Assembly (NCBI GenBank): GCA_947179485.1
Contig: OX359245.1
Location: forward strand, 5,251,001-5,315,000
Reading direction: 5' to 3'
DNA length: 64,000 bases
Source of the DNA: Allacma fusca
Lineage: Eukaryota > Arthropoda > Collembola > Symphypleona > Sminthuridae
How positions within the stretch are numbered: position 1 is the first letter of the stretch; each line of letters begins with the position of its first letter. The notes under the pieces are model-generated. The model had not been told where the DNA came from, made no database searches, and saw only the letters and a list, made by a program, of their open reading frames with translations. The position numbers were made by a program, and so were the translations under genes. Below, one piece after another: positions 11,163 through 22,960 of the stretch.

Positions 11163-13598
11163 CATCGGGGTAGCCTGGAAAAATATTCTGGTTGTGACTT
11201 ACGGGGTTTCAAAATTTTGACCGGGAAATTTGTTAAAAACCGTCCATTTTGATTTGAACTATTATTTTGAATCACCTCCGTAGTTTTCTGACGTACTGTC
11301 AGAGACACGCTAGTATTAAAATATGCATTATGTATTTAAATCTACAACTAGTCATGAATATGCGCATGCCTGTGCTTTGCAGGATAATAATATTTAGTTA
11401 GAATCAAGAAACTCGTCTCTAAAAATATACAAAGTCGCCAGCTGAAACTTTATTTACTACAGCATCTATTTTTACACTAGAAATAGCCTTAAAACTACTT
11501 AATTCTAAGTTGGAGTTATCATTTTATGACTTTCATAGTACTTACCGTAGAACCAAGTGGAATACCTCATTTGAACGACCTTTATAACAACCCCAACTCA
11601 GATTTTTGCATTCATTTACGTATTTTTGAAAATCTAACCTGGATTTTTTGAAAAACCGCAAATTTTGACTTGTTTTTTGACTTCAGATTTTTTCGTCTAG
11701 AAGGAATCATCTGAGACGTATCCCTCTCTCCTCGGGACTAATCATCTTATGACGAAGTTTTTAAATAGTTTAAATAAAAATAATTCATGTCAACTGAGAG
11801 TCAACATTTTAAAGTAACTTCTTCGTGCTTTCAAATAACTTCAAAAATTTTGGCTTTTCAGGGCACATATCTTAACGAATGTTAGCTCATTGAAAAGGTA
11901 TTTAAATGCTCTAGAAATTAAAGTCATGATAACTGGAATTTCGAAATCCTAGATAAATGTTTGGATGGGATATTCAAGTTAATAATTTTTTCGACCAACA
12001 TTTCAGCCTTATTTCATTCAATCTTTTATTAGAATAAAGTTATGCTTTGTTCTATACAATCGAACCGGTTCATCCCAACTTAGCACTTATTCTAGCACAT
12101 CAAAGCATTTAGGACTGTAAGCACCGAATCTTGGGCAATTTTCGCTAGGCAAGGTAAATGCAAAAATATTGACCTTGGAGATTTAAATTAATTTGGGAAA
12201 ATTTATAATAAAATCTACTACACAGTGCTGTAGAGGAAATTAATATTTGATATTTGGGCTAAAGGGAATAGATAATATGATACATGCTACACGTCCCTAT
12301 TACAATACATGCCCAATCGTCATAGAAGCTACTGCAGGTTATTATTCCATATATACAATATCCAAGTAATTGTAGAAGTAGTATCTACTCACAGTTAGTA
12401 GCGTCGTTGTTGTTTATCTCTGTCAGTGTAAAAACATTGAAAACTTTCATTAATACGTTAAAAGTTACGATACGTACGCAAGTGTCTAGGCTGATGTGAA
12501 TAAGCTCCAATAATAACATTCGCACTACAGTCTTTTCCAATCTGCGTTGCAATTTGCCCTCTCAATGCCATCCAAGCCATTAACTTTGTACAGTATGCAA
12601 TTTACATTGGCTACTCCTATTGGGAACATCTTCTTCACAGGAACATAAATGTTTCAGGCTAATCTCGACAAAATAATATTTCCCTGTACTTGTAATTCTG
12701 CATGTGTCATAATACATATGTATATATGTAGGTGTCAAGTCTTTTCACATGCAGGTTTACTCTTTCGTAAATACATTTGACTGTAGGTAGATACTTCATA
12801 TGGTCGCAGCTCTGCATAACTCCTTTATAACCTTCAGGCTGCAAGGTACAATAAAAGGAAAATTATCTGTCAAAACAAACAGGCTCAGAAGGCTGATCAT
12901 GGCCTGGCTGAATGATTTTGTTGACCCGAGCTGTACTCTAACAACACTGGAGTGGGAACTCTATAGAGCCATTTATGCCTACGTATGTTTGTACGTACGG
13001 TTTAATGCACTGCAGCTATTTTTGCAAATAAAAATAAGGAAGACAAAAATATTATTTCTGTCTAGCGTTCTGCACTGTACATAGGCAACTCGTTCCGCTT
13101 ATTCTATCACTGACTGTGTGCAAATGTGGTGTACATTTAATATCAGCAAACATGAGCTCATATGTACATAACATTCTAAGCTTACAGTAAAGTTGACAAA
13201 ACTGAGTCAAGATTCCTTCTGGGATATTTTTGTGCTTGCCGTAGCTGTTTTAAATGACAGTGATTCTCATGTACCGTTGAAGTTTCAATACATTTGAGGG
13301 TGACATTTTCCATTAGACTTTTCACGGAATTTTTTTCGCAGTTACTTATTATGTGTGCCGAGACGTAAGAAACATTTTAATTATGTATATATCAGTACTA
13401 TTTAATTATTATATCAAGTCAATTGAGAGCGGAATTTTTTCGATGGAAATATATTACGTTGTGTTTGATCCGTTACATTGTTGTGACTTTCACTGTAGTA
13501 ATAAATAAAGCAACCCTTTTTATAAAAGCGTCCCTATTAAGGAAAATCAGTATTTTAGGCATTTAAATAACTAAAAATCCTTGTCGCATATTTCACAG
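11163..13598. other. Intergenic region upstream of atlastin-like copy 2
   Basis: Large parts (about 12200-12350, 12530-12560 and 12985-13340) align by eye to 2900-3460, so this is the second copy of the duplicated GTPase block. A stretch at about 12600-12985 is present here only. No gene is supported. A splice acceptor (TTTCACAG, ending 13598) closes the region, which suggests an unseen upstream 5' exon. Confidence 0.5.
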
Positions 13599-13616
13599 GT
13601 TTTGGTTCATTTAAAG

Positions 13617-14807
13617 ATGCCTGCACTGCCATTGTTGGAAATACAAGAGGAGTCCTTTCAAGTAAATACGGATAATGTCAATTCAGTTTTGGATAAGGCA
13701 CTTCAACTTCCGATCGTCGTCGTGTCAATCAACGGTAAAAGTCGCGAAGGGAAATCCTTCTTGCTCAACTATTTTATTCGCTACCTCAAAAATGAAGGAA
13801 GACCCGGCTGGTTTGAAGATGACCTCCAAGATGACCAGATGTTCCCCTGGAGAAGTGGATCCCATCGAGTCACACTTGGAATTAACATTTGGTCCGAACC
13901 ATTTATTTATAACCTGAACGGGAAGCGGGTGGCCGTCCTCCTCCTCGACTGTCAAGGACTCTTTGACGAGTACACGACTCAGCAACAAAATTCAGCAATA
14001 TTTTCCCTAAGCTGCCTCCTCTCCTCCGTTATGTTATACAACGTGAAAAACAAAGTTGACGAAGAACTGTTGCAGAAAATTGATTTATTTTCTGACTATA
14101 CCAAAGCCCTTGTGAGTCAACTGATCCCTGAGCGTGAAGATGCGAGACCATTGTTTTTGTTCCTAGTCCGAGATTTCGAATTCATCACCGAATTTGACTT
14201 CGGATTCCATACAAGAAACGAGCAACCGGAACCAAGCAGGGATTCTTGCGGGAATTACTACTCACGAGTATTTACAACCTCGTCCTCAATGTCTGACGAA
14301 AGTCGATTGGTCCGTCAGAATTTTGAAGAATGTTTCAGAGATGTGAGAATGTTTTTGATGTCATATCCAGGAACGAATTTTATAGCAAATTTTGACAATC
14401 AGCCAAAAGTAAAGTTCCTGGAACTTCTGGAACAGCTAGTCCTGGATACAGTTGATAATTTCGTAACGAAAAGGCTTGGCGAAGAGGAAGTAACTGGAGC
14501 AGTCTTCAAATCTTACATCCAAATGTGGGCAGATCTGTGTCAAAATGGGAGTTTCCCGGAGTCCTCAACGGTTAAGGAGTTAACGGCAAAACTCCAAAAT
14601 GAACGGGCTCTTAGCATGGCCTTCGAAGGATTCAAGAGTCAGATTCGCATCTTTATGTCATCTATTTTTGCTGGAGCTGATGATGACAGTTTTGGAGGCA
14701 TGTTCACCAGTTTTTATGAAGAGGCTCTGGAAATTTACAATGCTAACCGGAGTTTGGTGGATGAAGACTGTAGATGCTTATATTTCTCAGTTGGAAAGCA
14801 CTTGTAG
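13617..14807 (+). CDS. Atlastin-like GB1/RHD3 GTPase, copy 2, GTPase and middle domain
   Basis: The product is 396 residues from the ATG at 13617, which aligns with the start of copy 1 and lies just after a splice acceptor at 13598. The P-loop GKSREGKS, switch II DCQG and RD motif (FLFLVRDFEF) are all kept. The central part of the gene is almost base-for-base identical to copy 1, while the flanks and tail are clearly diverged. This copy keeps the junction that is broken in copy 1 (SFYEEALEIYNANRS), but soon leaves the ancestral frame. Compared with copy 1, two bases are missing near 14767, so the ORF ends in an unrelated stretch at TAG 14805-14807. Function as for copy 1: probable ER-type membrane GTPase if expressed. 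Confidence 0.78.
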   Translation: MPALPLLEIQEESFQVNTDNVNSVLDKALQLPIVVVSINGKSREGKSFLLNYFIRYLKNEGRPGWFEDDLQDDQMFPWRSGSHRVTLGINIWSEPFIYNLNGKRVAVLLLDCQGLFDEYTTQQQNSAIFSLSCLLSSVMLYNVKNKVDEELLQKIDLFSDYTKALVSQLIPEREDARPLFLFLVRDFEFITEFDFGFHTRNEQPEPSRDSCGNYYSRVFTTSSSMSDESRLVRQNFEECFRDVRMFLMSYPGTNFIANFDNQPKVKFLELLEQLVLDTVDNFVTKRLGEEEVTGAVFKSYIQMWADLCQNGSFPESSTVKELTAKLQNERALSMAFEGFKSQIRIFMSSIFAGADDDSFGGMFTSFYEEALEIYNANRSLVDEDCRCLYFSVGKHL

Positions 14808-15492
14808 GGGGCATTTTGAAGAATTTAGCGTTAGGGAAAATCAATGGGTGATGAAAGAGCGGGAATGGGAAGATAAGAAAGGAAGATTGATTAATGCCGC
14901 GTACGGGGTTAGTGCGGGAGCAGCTACAATTGCTGTTGCTGCAAAAGTTGTTGCCGATGTGGAAGCTGCTAAAACTGGGTCCCGGATTGTGGCGGGTCTA
15001 GTGACTGAAGTTGTCTCTCAATCCGCTACATGGGCTAGTGTAACCTCATGAGCCGTTTCATCCATTTTGGCAGATCAAACCGCAGAAGCGTTATCAGTAA
15101 CTGCTCTTGGCGCAAGTGCCGATGCCATGACAGCTGCAGTCGTTGGAGCAACTGCTGAAGCTGTGACGGCTGTAGTCATGGACTCCGCCATTGAAGCTAC
15201 ATCAGCTACCGTAGACAAAACGACGTCTCTGGTTAGTGAGGCTATTGCAGCTGAATCAGTTGGACTGGCAACCTCAGCCTGCAAATCCCTGTCCGTGGCT
15301 TTAGGAGGATCAAGTATTCTCAAAACAAAAATAGCTGTTGCAGCTCTATCTGGTGCTGCTTTGGTGGCTGGTCCGGCAGTTTTAGCTGGGCCAGCTGCAG
15401 TAGTTGGTGCTACTGCTGCACTCGGTGTGGTCCCTGCAATGGGGGTAGCTAGTTTATCAGGGATTAAGGCTGTTTTTTCGAAATTAATGTAA
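14768..15492 (+). pseudogene. Alanine-rich tail of atlastin-like copy 2, broken
   Basis: The tail continues in a frame shifted relative to the GTPase ORF, beginning with the same charged segment (FEEFSVRENQWV) as copy 1. It has an in-frame TGA at 15049-15051 where copy 1 has GGA. After this the same frame is open from 15052 to TAA 15490-15492 with 140 further Ala-rich residues. AATAAA lies at 15636-15641, matching the copy 1 3' UTR. A 2-bp loss plus a nonsense codon make decay of the full-length product likely, although the truncated GTPase could still be made. Confidence 0.65.
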
Positions 15493-15945
15493 ACTGTATC
15501 ATGTGTGAAAAGGTGCATCATTGTGCTATACCAATGAGTTACTCATGTTATTATATCAGTGCCATTAATTATTTTTATACAATTGACTGTGCTAATGATT
15601 TTGTAGCCAACGTTTTGATTTGAAAGCAAACCACTAATAAAATCTTGGCGCTACATGGGTGTTCTTTAAATGACGTGTTGTCATTAAATTGTAAATTTTT
15701 CCGTAAGAGCCCATAAGTAATCATAAACGGATTCTGTAGGTAGGTAAGGGTTTATATGAAATAGCAAGAATATTTTCAAGAAACAAAATCCGTATTGTTG
15801 CCGCCACGTAGGGATTTATGATGAATTATTTTTGTAATAAACACTGAATTATTGTGAAAACATTTATTTCCATGAATGCCATGTGAAGGTAATTTTGTAA
15901 ATAATTTAACATTTTTTTGTAACATTTTACTGTATATAATAATTG
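15493..15945. other. Shared 3' region of converging genes
   Basis: It holds the 3' UTR of atlastin-like copy 2 on the plus strand (AATAAA 15636-15641). For the membrane protein gene on the minus strand it holds a TTTATT at 15863-15868, the reverse of AATAAA. The two genes converge here. No other feature is seen. Confidence 0.5.
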
Positions 15946-16696
15946 CTAAAATTTCGACTTTGGTGTTTCCTTTGACCCTAAAATCTGAAGGCTCAATTTG
16001 TTTTCGTAGGTAATATCCAGGAAGTCACAATTCTTGCAAATAAAACATTTGTTTATTGAAATCCGGCTAACGGTCTTCCGATGCTCATTCAAAAACATAT
16101 GAATTGACTTAAAGTTCTTCTCCGTGAGGTCAGCATTACTAATTTCCAAACTTTTGATTCTCGGGAAGTGGTATTTATTAATCCATGAAATATCATTGCA
16201 ATGGGATAAATTCCTCAGTCCAAAATGATCAACGCTTTTGAAAGTGAAACCGTTCAAGTCCTTCAAATCTACGGAACAAAGACCATCGGAATCAATATCA
16301 AGCGAAGTTATGGCATGGAATTTTCGGAACAAAAATCGGAGCCATTGAATGGTAATCGGTCCATTAATTTTCATATTCTGCACATTCAGGTTCTCATTAA
16401 TGGTAAAGGAGTATGATTCCGTGTAGTCCTCGTTCAAACTCTGAATAATAATTGTGTCTTGCTCTGCTGTCAGCTCTTTCAGATCTGAGGCAGAATCGAC
16501 CAGAAGGTCCGTTTTTATTAGTCCAACCTTAAGCTCAGTGTAGTTGGATTCACCAGGGGTCGCCGTTTTGTTTGACTCTTGCAAAGTACTGAAGGTAACA
16601 TTGTTTGCAATAATCGCTGCTACTAGTCCTACGAGGATAATCATGGTGAGGACCAAGATTGCGATGGGAAAAATCCCACAACTGTTTCTGATTCTA
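15946..16696 (-). CDS. Single-pass membrane protein with LRR-like ectodomain, copy A (last exon)
   Basis: The exon begins after a pyrimidine-rich acceptor (TTTTTTACAAG) in phase 2 and runs to TAG 15946-15948, about 250 residues. It encodes a short basic segment, one hydrophobic helix (MIILVGLVAAIIANN) and an extracellular part. The N-out or N-in topology is not proven; basic residues before the helix favour type II. The ectodomain has a conserved block LTAEQDTIIIQSLNEDY and strands spaced like degenerate leucine-rich repeats (SLDIDSDGL, KSLEISNADLTEKNF). Near the end is a C-x2-C-x2-C motif (CFICKNC) followed by DFLDITY. Three more copies lie in this window. The family is not one I recognise. 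A short first exon with the start codon must lie upstream (higher coordinates), and I could not place it. Confidence 0.7.
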
Positions 16697-18204
16697 CTTG
16701 TAAAAAATGAAGAATTAAATTATTGAAAAACAAATGCGCTGTCAAAGGAGCCACACAGCCATGTTAAAAAAATACATGTGGCTGCACAGTTATTTGAAGG
16801 GAAATTAACAAAACGGCAAATCAAAGTATTCTCAGACATTTCAAATAATTTAGAGAAAGTAGTCCTTAGCAAGCGTACACATACAAGCAACATCTCGCCT
16901 GATGTCCGCTAGGGATCGGAATGATATTTTGTGAGCTTAAAACCCTAGTCCAATGTCCCAGCGCGAGGAAAAGTTTGCCCTGGTTTGCACGGAAACCGCG
17001 CAGAGACGTTTTAAATTTGAACTCGTAGCTAACTTCAAGCTCGCCCAACTTACATTTTCCAATGTTAAATTCCTTAAGAAATGTTCATTTTTGAACGTCG
17101 GTGCTACATATATAAGTTGTGCTAAGTGACACATTTATGACATGTATTCGTCATAAGTAGTTCCAAGGTTCAAATATTCTACCATTAGTAACCAATGGCT
17201 TCTTGGCCTCAAATTTCCCAATTTCGGCACAGGGAGTGACTCATAAAATATTCATTCCCCCAGTTTGTAGCAAATTTAGTTCAAGAAATTCTAAACTTTA
17301 CTTCCTTAATCTGAGCCTATGTTTGAAGTTTTTGGGTCAAGAAACGTAAAGCAATGTCATTTTATTTTCAAAATTCCAATTTCCTCATTTTTTGCTACCC
17401 GCAGATTTGTTTTCAAAAATTGTTTTGACGCCAATTGTAGAAATTATTTATTAGAAATTGTTTGGGAATTCCAGCAAGCTATAGCACAGTCTCTATGTAC
17501 GTTGATAATTATGGGCATAACCTAAAATGAGTCAGAACAAGTTTGAAGACATTCAGCTTGAAGCTAAAGCTAGATTGATTAATATTGGTCACTGCGGGGT
17601 TCTTGGTCTCAGATTGACCAATATTGACCACTGCTGGCTTTTTTACCTCAGATTTACCAATATTGGCTCCAAATGGTTTATATGACCAATATTATTTAAT
17701 TATTTGATTTCCCCAGTTTGTATCAAACTTGCTGTCAATTTTCTGCAGTCAGCGAAGCAAAGTGGGAATATTTTGTGGTTTTTGAATTCAACAAGGAGCT
17801 ATTTCAAAAATTGTTTTTATTAAACATCTTTGATGCAAATTTAGTTATAGATTTTTTTGGGTAATTCACCAGTTTTCTGTTGAGAATATTGGGCATCTCG
17901 AATTATTGGAGACCTGGTGAGCATCTCCCCGGATAACCCATAAAAGTTTTAACAAGTGACCGTCAATGGATTTCTTTCAAGGTCCCTCTGACAGCAAAAA
18001 TTAACCCAGGTCATTAAAACGAATTTTAGAAAATGTGATAGCAAATCTGCTACATACAGAGATAATATTTTATTTTATGAGTTACTCCTTAACGTGAACT
18101 AGGTGAGTAGAAAAAGAACAAATCAGCATGTAAATTTCGTCATTTAAGCACTACCATTGAACTGCTATATATAGTGTCCACAATCATTTGACCCCTCTAA
18201 CCCA
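16697..18204. other. Upstream region of copy A and repeat fragments
   Basis: The missing first exon of copy A is expected here. Around 17570-17700 there is a run of ACCAATATTG words in both orientations. The stretch 17225-17310 resembles 18205-18290, so part of this region is duplicated. No gene is supported. Confidence 0.4.
17570..17700. repeat. ACCAATATTG-word array
   Basis: Five or so variants of GACCAATATTG/ATATTGGTC occur within 130 bp, alternating with TCAGATT. It resembles the word-repeat arms of the transposons elsewhere in this window, but no terminal repeats or target duplications were found. Confidence 0.45.
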
Positions 18205-18247
18205 CATGAGGGAGTGATTTGCAAAATATTTTATTCCCCCGGTTTGA

Positions 18248-18782
18248 AGCAAATTTATTTCCAGAAATTCTAAGATTTACTTCATTGACATCGACAATAA
18301 AAATCGGTCTCTTTAAAGCATATAATAAAACTTGACAAACAAACTTTGGTTTTCAGGTCTTAATTCTTGACGTAGGTAGATGATTTCGGACTCATCTGAC
18401 TCCCTATGAGATTTGCTACAAAAGCAGGGTCCAAAACATTTTGATAAACGTCGACCATCCATGACAAATGGCAAGAGCTGTAACTTCTTTTCCGTAACTT
18501 CCTCACATTTCCTCTTCAGCTTTTGCTTAGAACTGGATGTCTTCATACTTGCTCTGGCTCTATTTTGGTCTTGTCCATAACTATACCAACGCAGAGACCT
18601 GTGTAATAGCTAGCTGGAATTCCCACACCATTTTCTACAAGTAATTCATACAATTGGAGTCGAAAAAATTCCTGAAAACAATTCTGAACAAATGCCTGAT
18701 TTGCAGTTCTTGACCCTACGACTTCAAGCATTGACGCTGATGAAGCAAGTAAATTTTAGAATTTCTAGAACCAAATTTACAA
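18248..18782. repeat. Inverted-repeat-bounded segment (possible decayed DNA transposon)
   Basis: A left arm around 18248-18290 (GAAGCAAATTTATTTCCAG, AAATTCTAAGATTTACTTC) is matched in inverse orientation at about 18744-18782. A third partial copy lies at 17264-17310. The interior holds the broken ORF 18313-18731. Boundaries and class are unresolved. Confidence 0.4.
18313..18731 (-). pseudogene. Broken ORF pair of unknown identity
   Basis: Two minus-strand frames meet at an overlapping ATGA. An upstream 62-residue frame (18731-18543) reads FVQNCFQEFFRLQLYELL and then LVENGVGIPASYYTGLCVG. A downstream 77-residue frame (18546-18313) begins with a basic KQKLKRKCEE stretch. The composition looks protein-like, and the pair could be one protein with a 1-bp frameshift. 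It sits between inverted repeats, so a transposon-borne gene remnant is the likeliest reading. I recognise no domain. Confidence 0.35.
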
Positions 18783-18789
18783 CAACCTG

Positions 18790-20759
18790 GAGGGAACCAA
18801 CCGTGGCGGTATTTGAATCTTAGAGCGAATTGTGATGATGCATACCGTAAATGTGTCAGTCAGCATGTATTACATTATAATTCATCAACTTTCGTAAACC
18901 AAAATTTCCTATGAGATTTAACATTGTAAAATGTAGGTTGGACGAGCTAAAGTTAGCGACTAGTTAGGATTTAAAACTTCCGTGCGATTTCCAGCGTAAA
19001 CCAGGGCGAACTTTTGTTTCCACTGGGGCATTGGACCCATTAAAGCTCGCAAAATTTCTTTTCGATCCATAGTGGGTTACTTGTAAGTTCATTAGCAATT
19101 ACATGTATTAACTTACGCAATGCACGTTTTACTGCATAGCGCATCCCCTTTTTGATTTATAACGTTATTGTTACAGGAGAAGTTAAGATGGCTGGGTTGC
19201 ATTTCTGCATCGTCGTCGTTCCTCCAATTATTTTCTAGTAATGTGTCGGTCATCTTGCGCTACTCCAGCAGTGTTTCAATAACTATTACACAAAGATACA
19301 CTTGTCTTTGATATGGTCTTGCAGGGTTTCTTGATATACTTTTACAAAACACAGTTGGGTCTTTCTATTTAGGGGTAGGAGCATACAAAATAACTAATTG
19401 TGAGTGGCTTCGGCGTTAACATTATTTTCCAAGCTATTAAAACAGTTGTTCATATAGTTACCAACTTAAGTGGTTCTAGTAATCTTTTTCGCCGGAAAGT
19501 TCATTCGTACTTGGTTTTCATGGCTATACACGTTCATTTAGGGTGAACAATTTGACAACACATGATTAGATTAATGTTTCAAGAGAATCAAATCCATCTA
19601 CGTCCAGTTCTTAATAACAATTTGATGCGATATGTCCATTCAAAATTTGAGTGCAATGGATCACGTATACTGTATCTCCAGATGTCATAGTTGATACTTG
19701 AAGCAAAGGACAATAAGTCGTAAACAATAGTATTTAATTCACTACACTTTAGGAGCCTTAGAGGATTCCTTAAAGCAAAGAGCCTTGCAGATGTTTTTCT
19801 AGTTTTAATTTATAATTCAGTTAGCACAACATACATTTTCAGTGTTGATATTCCCGCGGGATTCATATATCTATTGAACCGCTTCAAAATCTCTAATGTA
19901 ATGGGGTTTGACTGACCTGTAGCCAATATTTGTGTAGAGATTAAAATGGAGTTGGCCAAATCAAATTAAAGCTCCCTGTAAGATCTTCGGGAAATTGAAA
20001 AGGAGTTTATTTCATTTAGCTCACTCAGCTCACTGGAGCTGATATAAAGCATACTGATATTTCAAATAATGATACAATCTATTGATATAGGGTTAGATCC
20101 CCATATTTGCTGCATAAAATTTGTATTTTCATAATATTTGTTTTAAAATATGGACCGATCTGGTTACTTAGAAACCCGTTTAGTAAGTATAGCTTTCGTG
20201 TAAAAGAAAATTCCAATACAGCCCTTTTTGCAATACATCCCAAATTACAATAAAATTGAGAGAGCAGAATCACTACACTACATACAAATAATGCTATTTA
20301 ATCGTCTGTGCATGTCCACAAATTGCTAGACTGTTGGAAGTATTGAATCTTACAATAATACCATATGTTAAGCAAACTGATTCCAAAAGGCAAGTAAAAT
20401 ATAGAAACGGTTCCTGTTTGCAAAATACAATCCATCCTAATTAAACTTTTATTGTATATGAAAAGTCGAATTACTTACGTTACCGATTCGAAAGTGTTTT
20501 GACATTACTGTACAATAACTTTGTCGTAATATTGTAGTAGCATATTACAAAATTTTACGTGACAAAATAGTAATTACGGACAGGTGAGTGGACAGGGTTT
20601 TTAATTGCGCCTGCAAGTTTTCCTTCACTACATTTTATTTACCATATTTCTACTTTATTCCTACTATAATCAATCTAGCTAGTGAAATCTGTCCTTGTTA
20701 CAAATTGTAAATTCACAAAAATTTGCTATGAAATAACTTTGGAAAATAAATGTTTTTTA
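18790..20759. other. Duplicated non-coding block (relative of 57110-58150)
   Basis: The stretch 19110-19260 matches 57120-57270, sharing TTATAACGTTATTGTTA-like sequence and GGGTTGCATTTCTGCAT. The stretch 20325-20430 matches 36830-36910 and 58005-58100 (GACTGTTGGAAG, AAGTAAAATAT). This is therefore a diverged segmental duplicate of the DNA around the membrane-protein genes. No intact gene is seen. Confidence 0.5.
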
Positions 20760-21010
20760 GGAGGCGACCCGCGGGAGTTTTCGAACAAGATATTTTAGAA
20801 ACTTGTGGGAAATGCTAGCAGAATAGAATGTGCAGCGGGAGTTATCCCTCTGGTTTTCGTCTCAACTACCTCCAGATTTCCTGTATTTCCCCCATCACTT
20901 GAAACATTGACCAACGATTAAAGCTATGGTCGTACCTGACGTCAAAATTGTCCCAACAATGACAAACAATATGTGAGATGTCCCACATTGAAACCACTTG
21001 CTGCAAAGAA
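20760..21010 (-). pseudogene. Remnant of membrane protein gene (relative of copy B)
   Basis: The plus-strand text at 20760-20830 (GGCGACCCGCGGGAG and onward) matches 38560-38610 of copy B. The text at 20830-21010 (CTCAACTACCTCCAGATTTC, CTGACGTCAAAATTGTCCCA) matches 38800-38960. The intervening ectodomain sequence is deleted and the frame is broken. It lies in a block duplicated with 36830-40100. Confidence 0.8.
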
Positions 21011-21878
21011 TGTTTTCCTTTAGTTTGTTTTCATGGAAATACTTTATTGTGAATACCATCTTAAATTCTTAACGCATTTAGTATTTTATTATTACATAGT
21101 ACTTTACGTTGACATGTAGTTTCAGAATTTACTGACAAAATAAAACAATTTGTACCATAATTCAAGCTTTATATTCATAGGTGTTTAAAAATTTAGGCAA
21201 CTCTTGTAGGTTCTTCCAGAATATTTGTTAATCGTCGAGTCTGAAAACGTTATCTTAAGCTTGTGGTAAGCAACTGATTCCATTCCCACAGTCTCTTTTA
21301 ACGCATATTATTAGGTCTGGTTTTTTATGTATCTTGTGAATGCTTCATTGTTTGTATTAGATTTGTCTAATCTTGCCAAAATGCGGCTTGACGATTTTGT
21401 ACATCTCTTCATAATTTGCAAGCTTGTGATTTGTTACACATCCTAAGCACGTCTGTTGAAGTAACTGTAACGTTAGTTAACAATGAGTTAAAATCTAATC
21501 GGACTTTTGTAAACTCACCTAGGGACGTGTACCCACTACGCATGTTATCTAACATTTTGGGTTTCAATTGCAGTGTTGCAAATTGCAAGTCAAATTCACT
21601 GTATTTGTCTAATTTTTCGTCAACTGGAGTTCGGTGTTGCACAATTCATTTATAATTAACAACAGCACAAATACGAAATAAGTTATAAATCAATACGATC
21701 ATATGCAATAATTCTCTGTATTATGAATTCCCGTCTACTGGTTACAAATCCTTTTGACCAGCTTGTCATCGGTTCAAGTAGTAACGGAGTTACTATAGTA
21801 TCTCATAATGATTTATTATTTTGTAGTTTATTGCATGATGTATACTGTAGGGATGAGAATTATCGTTCTACCACTCAT
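21011..21878. other. Duplicated non-coding block (relative of 39000-39990)
   Basis: Shared stretches include GGCAACTCTTGTAGGTTC followed by CCAGAATATTTGT (21194-21240 versus 39248-39290) and ATAAATCAATACGATCAT (21685-21705 versus 39815-39835). No ORF is supported. The short ORFs on both strands around 21409-21655 overlap each other and are not conserved in the sister block. Confidence 0.5.
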
Positions 21879-22066
21879 TAGGGATGTCAATGGTCTGGTC
21901 CGGGCTATTTCTATTGATACATTATTGATCTGGTCCCAAATTTGCAAGGTCTGGTCCGGTCTGATCCAACATTTGAACCAGACCAGACACAATTGGTCCA
22001 TCTTGAGGACCATACCAGACCACGGAACCATGGTTATAAAAGTATACAAAATAAAAATATATTAGT
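21879..22066. mobile_element. hAT-like MITE, GGTCTGGTCC-word family, left arm only
   Basis: It begins TAGGGATGTCAATGGTCTGG, matching the left end of the 8136-8562 element with one change. Its arm of GGTCTGGTC/GACCAGACC words and the junction ACCATGGT-AAAAGTA also match. The similarity fades after about 22066 and no right end is present. The sister block (about 40010-40030) lacks the insertion. Confidence 0.75.
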
Positions 22067-22952
22067 TAATGTTCCTTATCTGTATAATTTTTGAAATTAC
22101 AGTAAAAGTATCTGTATCTGCAATATTGAATCTGCAGAATTTTCCTGAATTGAGTCGCTTCAATATCATTCTCATTTACTCCTTGCCTATGAAGCAGAAT
22201 AAGATAAAGGGTAGGGAATCGGAAGAAGCATGTCTAACATTTTAGAACACCAGGTTCATAATAACTCTCTAAGCTACTGCACCATAGTCAAAAGATATAT
22301 TTCAGAAATCAAATTTCTCTGCAGGGATCAATAACATGTGATGTTTAAATTCCTAAAGAAATCTGGACTGTGCTCCCCGTTTTAACGACAGCGACCTTAA
22401 TTGACTTACACAATTGAAAGAAATTTTGGGAAATCTGGGAAACAATTTCCTTACAAACGGGAGAATCGCAATTTATGGTATCACCATTTACTTGGACAAG
22501 CAGGTAAGGGGACAACGATATGAAAGATAATGTACGTGAGATGTGAATTGAACATATCGTCATTGAAAGGGCAAAATGTTCTAATTGTAAGTGCTGTACA
22601 AAAGCATGCGCGCGTAAGCCATTTTGCCTCTTCAGCGACGACATGATCTTTTGTAACAGCTTGTCCGCTATATACATAGATGAACTCCCTTGTTATTTCA
22701 CCATTCATTACTGTACATGTCCGCAACTCGCCACAATCGTTTAAAAATATACATAATAGTAGCTCTCTGAGTTCTTTACTCGGTCCGTACTTGTACCCAC
22801 ACTTAAAACTCAAGTAGGTACTCGTACCTGCGCGGAACTCTACTCTAGATGCATCAACCGTCTTTGGACAAAATCTGAATCTTTTTAAATGTTTCATTCA
22901 AGCATTTCAAAAGAACGATGAACTGAAATAAAATAATTGCCATATAAGGACG
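22067..22952. other. Gene-free DNA with fold-back motif and GTACTCG words
   Basis: No supported gene. The segment 22590-22650 (GTACAAAAGCATGCGCGCG, CCATTTTGCCTCTTCAGCGA) recurs inverted at 34750-34810. A separate patch at 22775-22850 carries GTACTTGTACCC and GTACTCGTACC words, like the element that starts at 22961, and may be part of an older copy. Confidence 0.4.
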
Positions 22953-22960
22953 TTCCCAAC

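Noticed and set aside
22345-22897. Overlapping minus-strand ORFs of 110 and 138 residues
   Set aside because: They span GTACTCG words and the fold-back segment. No family features are seen and the codon pattern is random.
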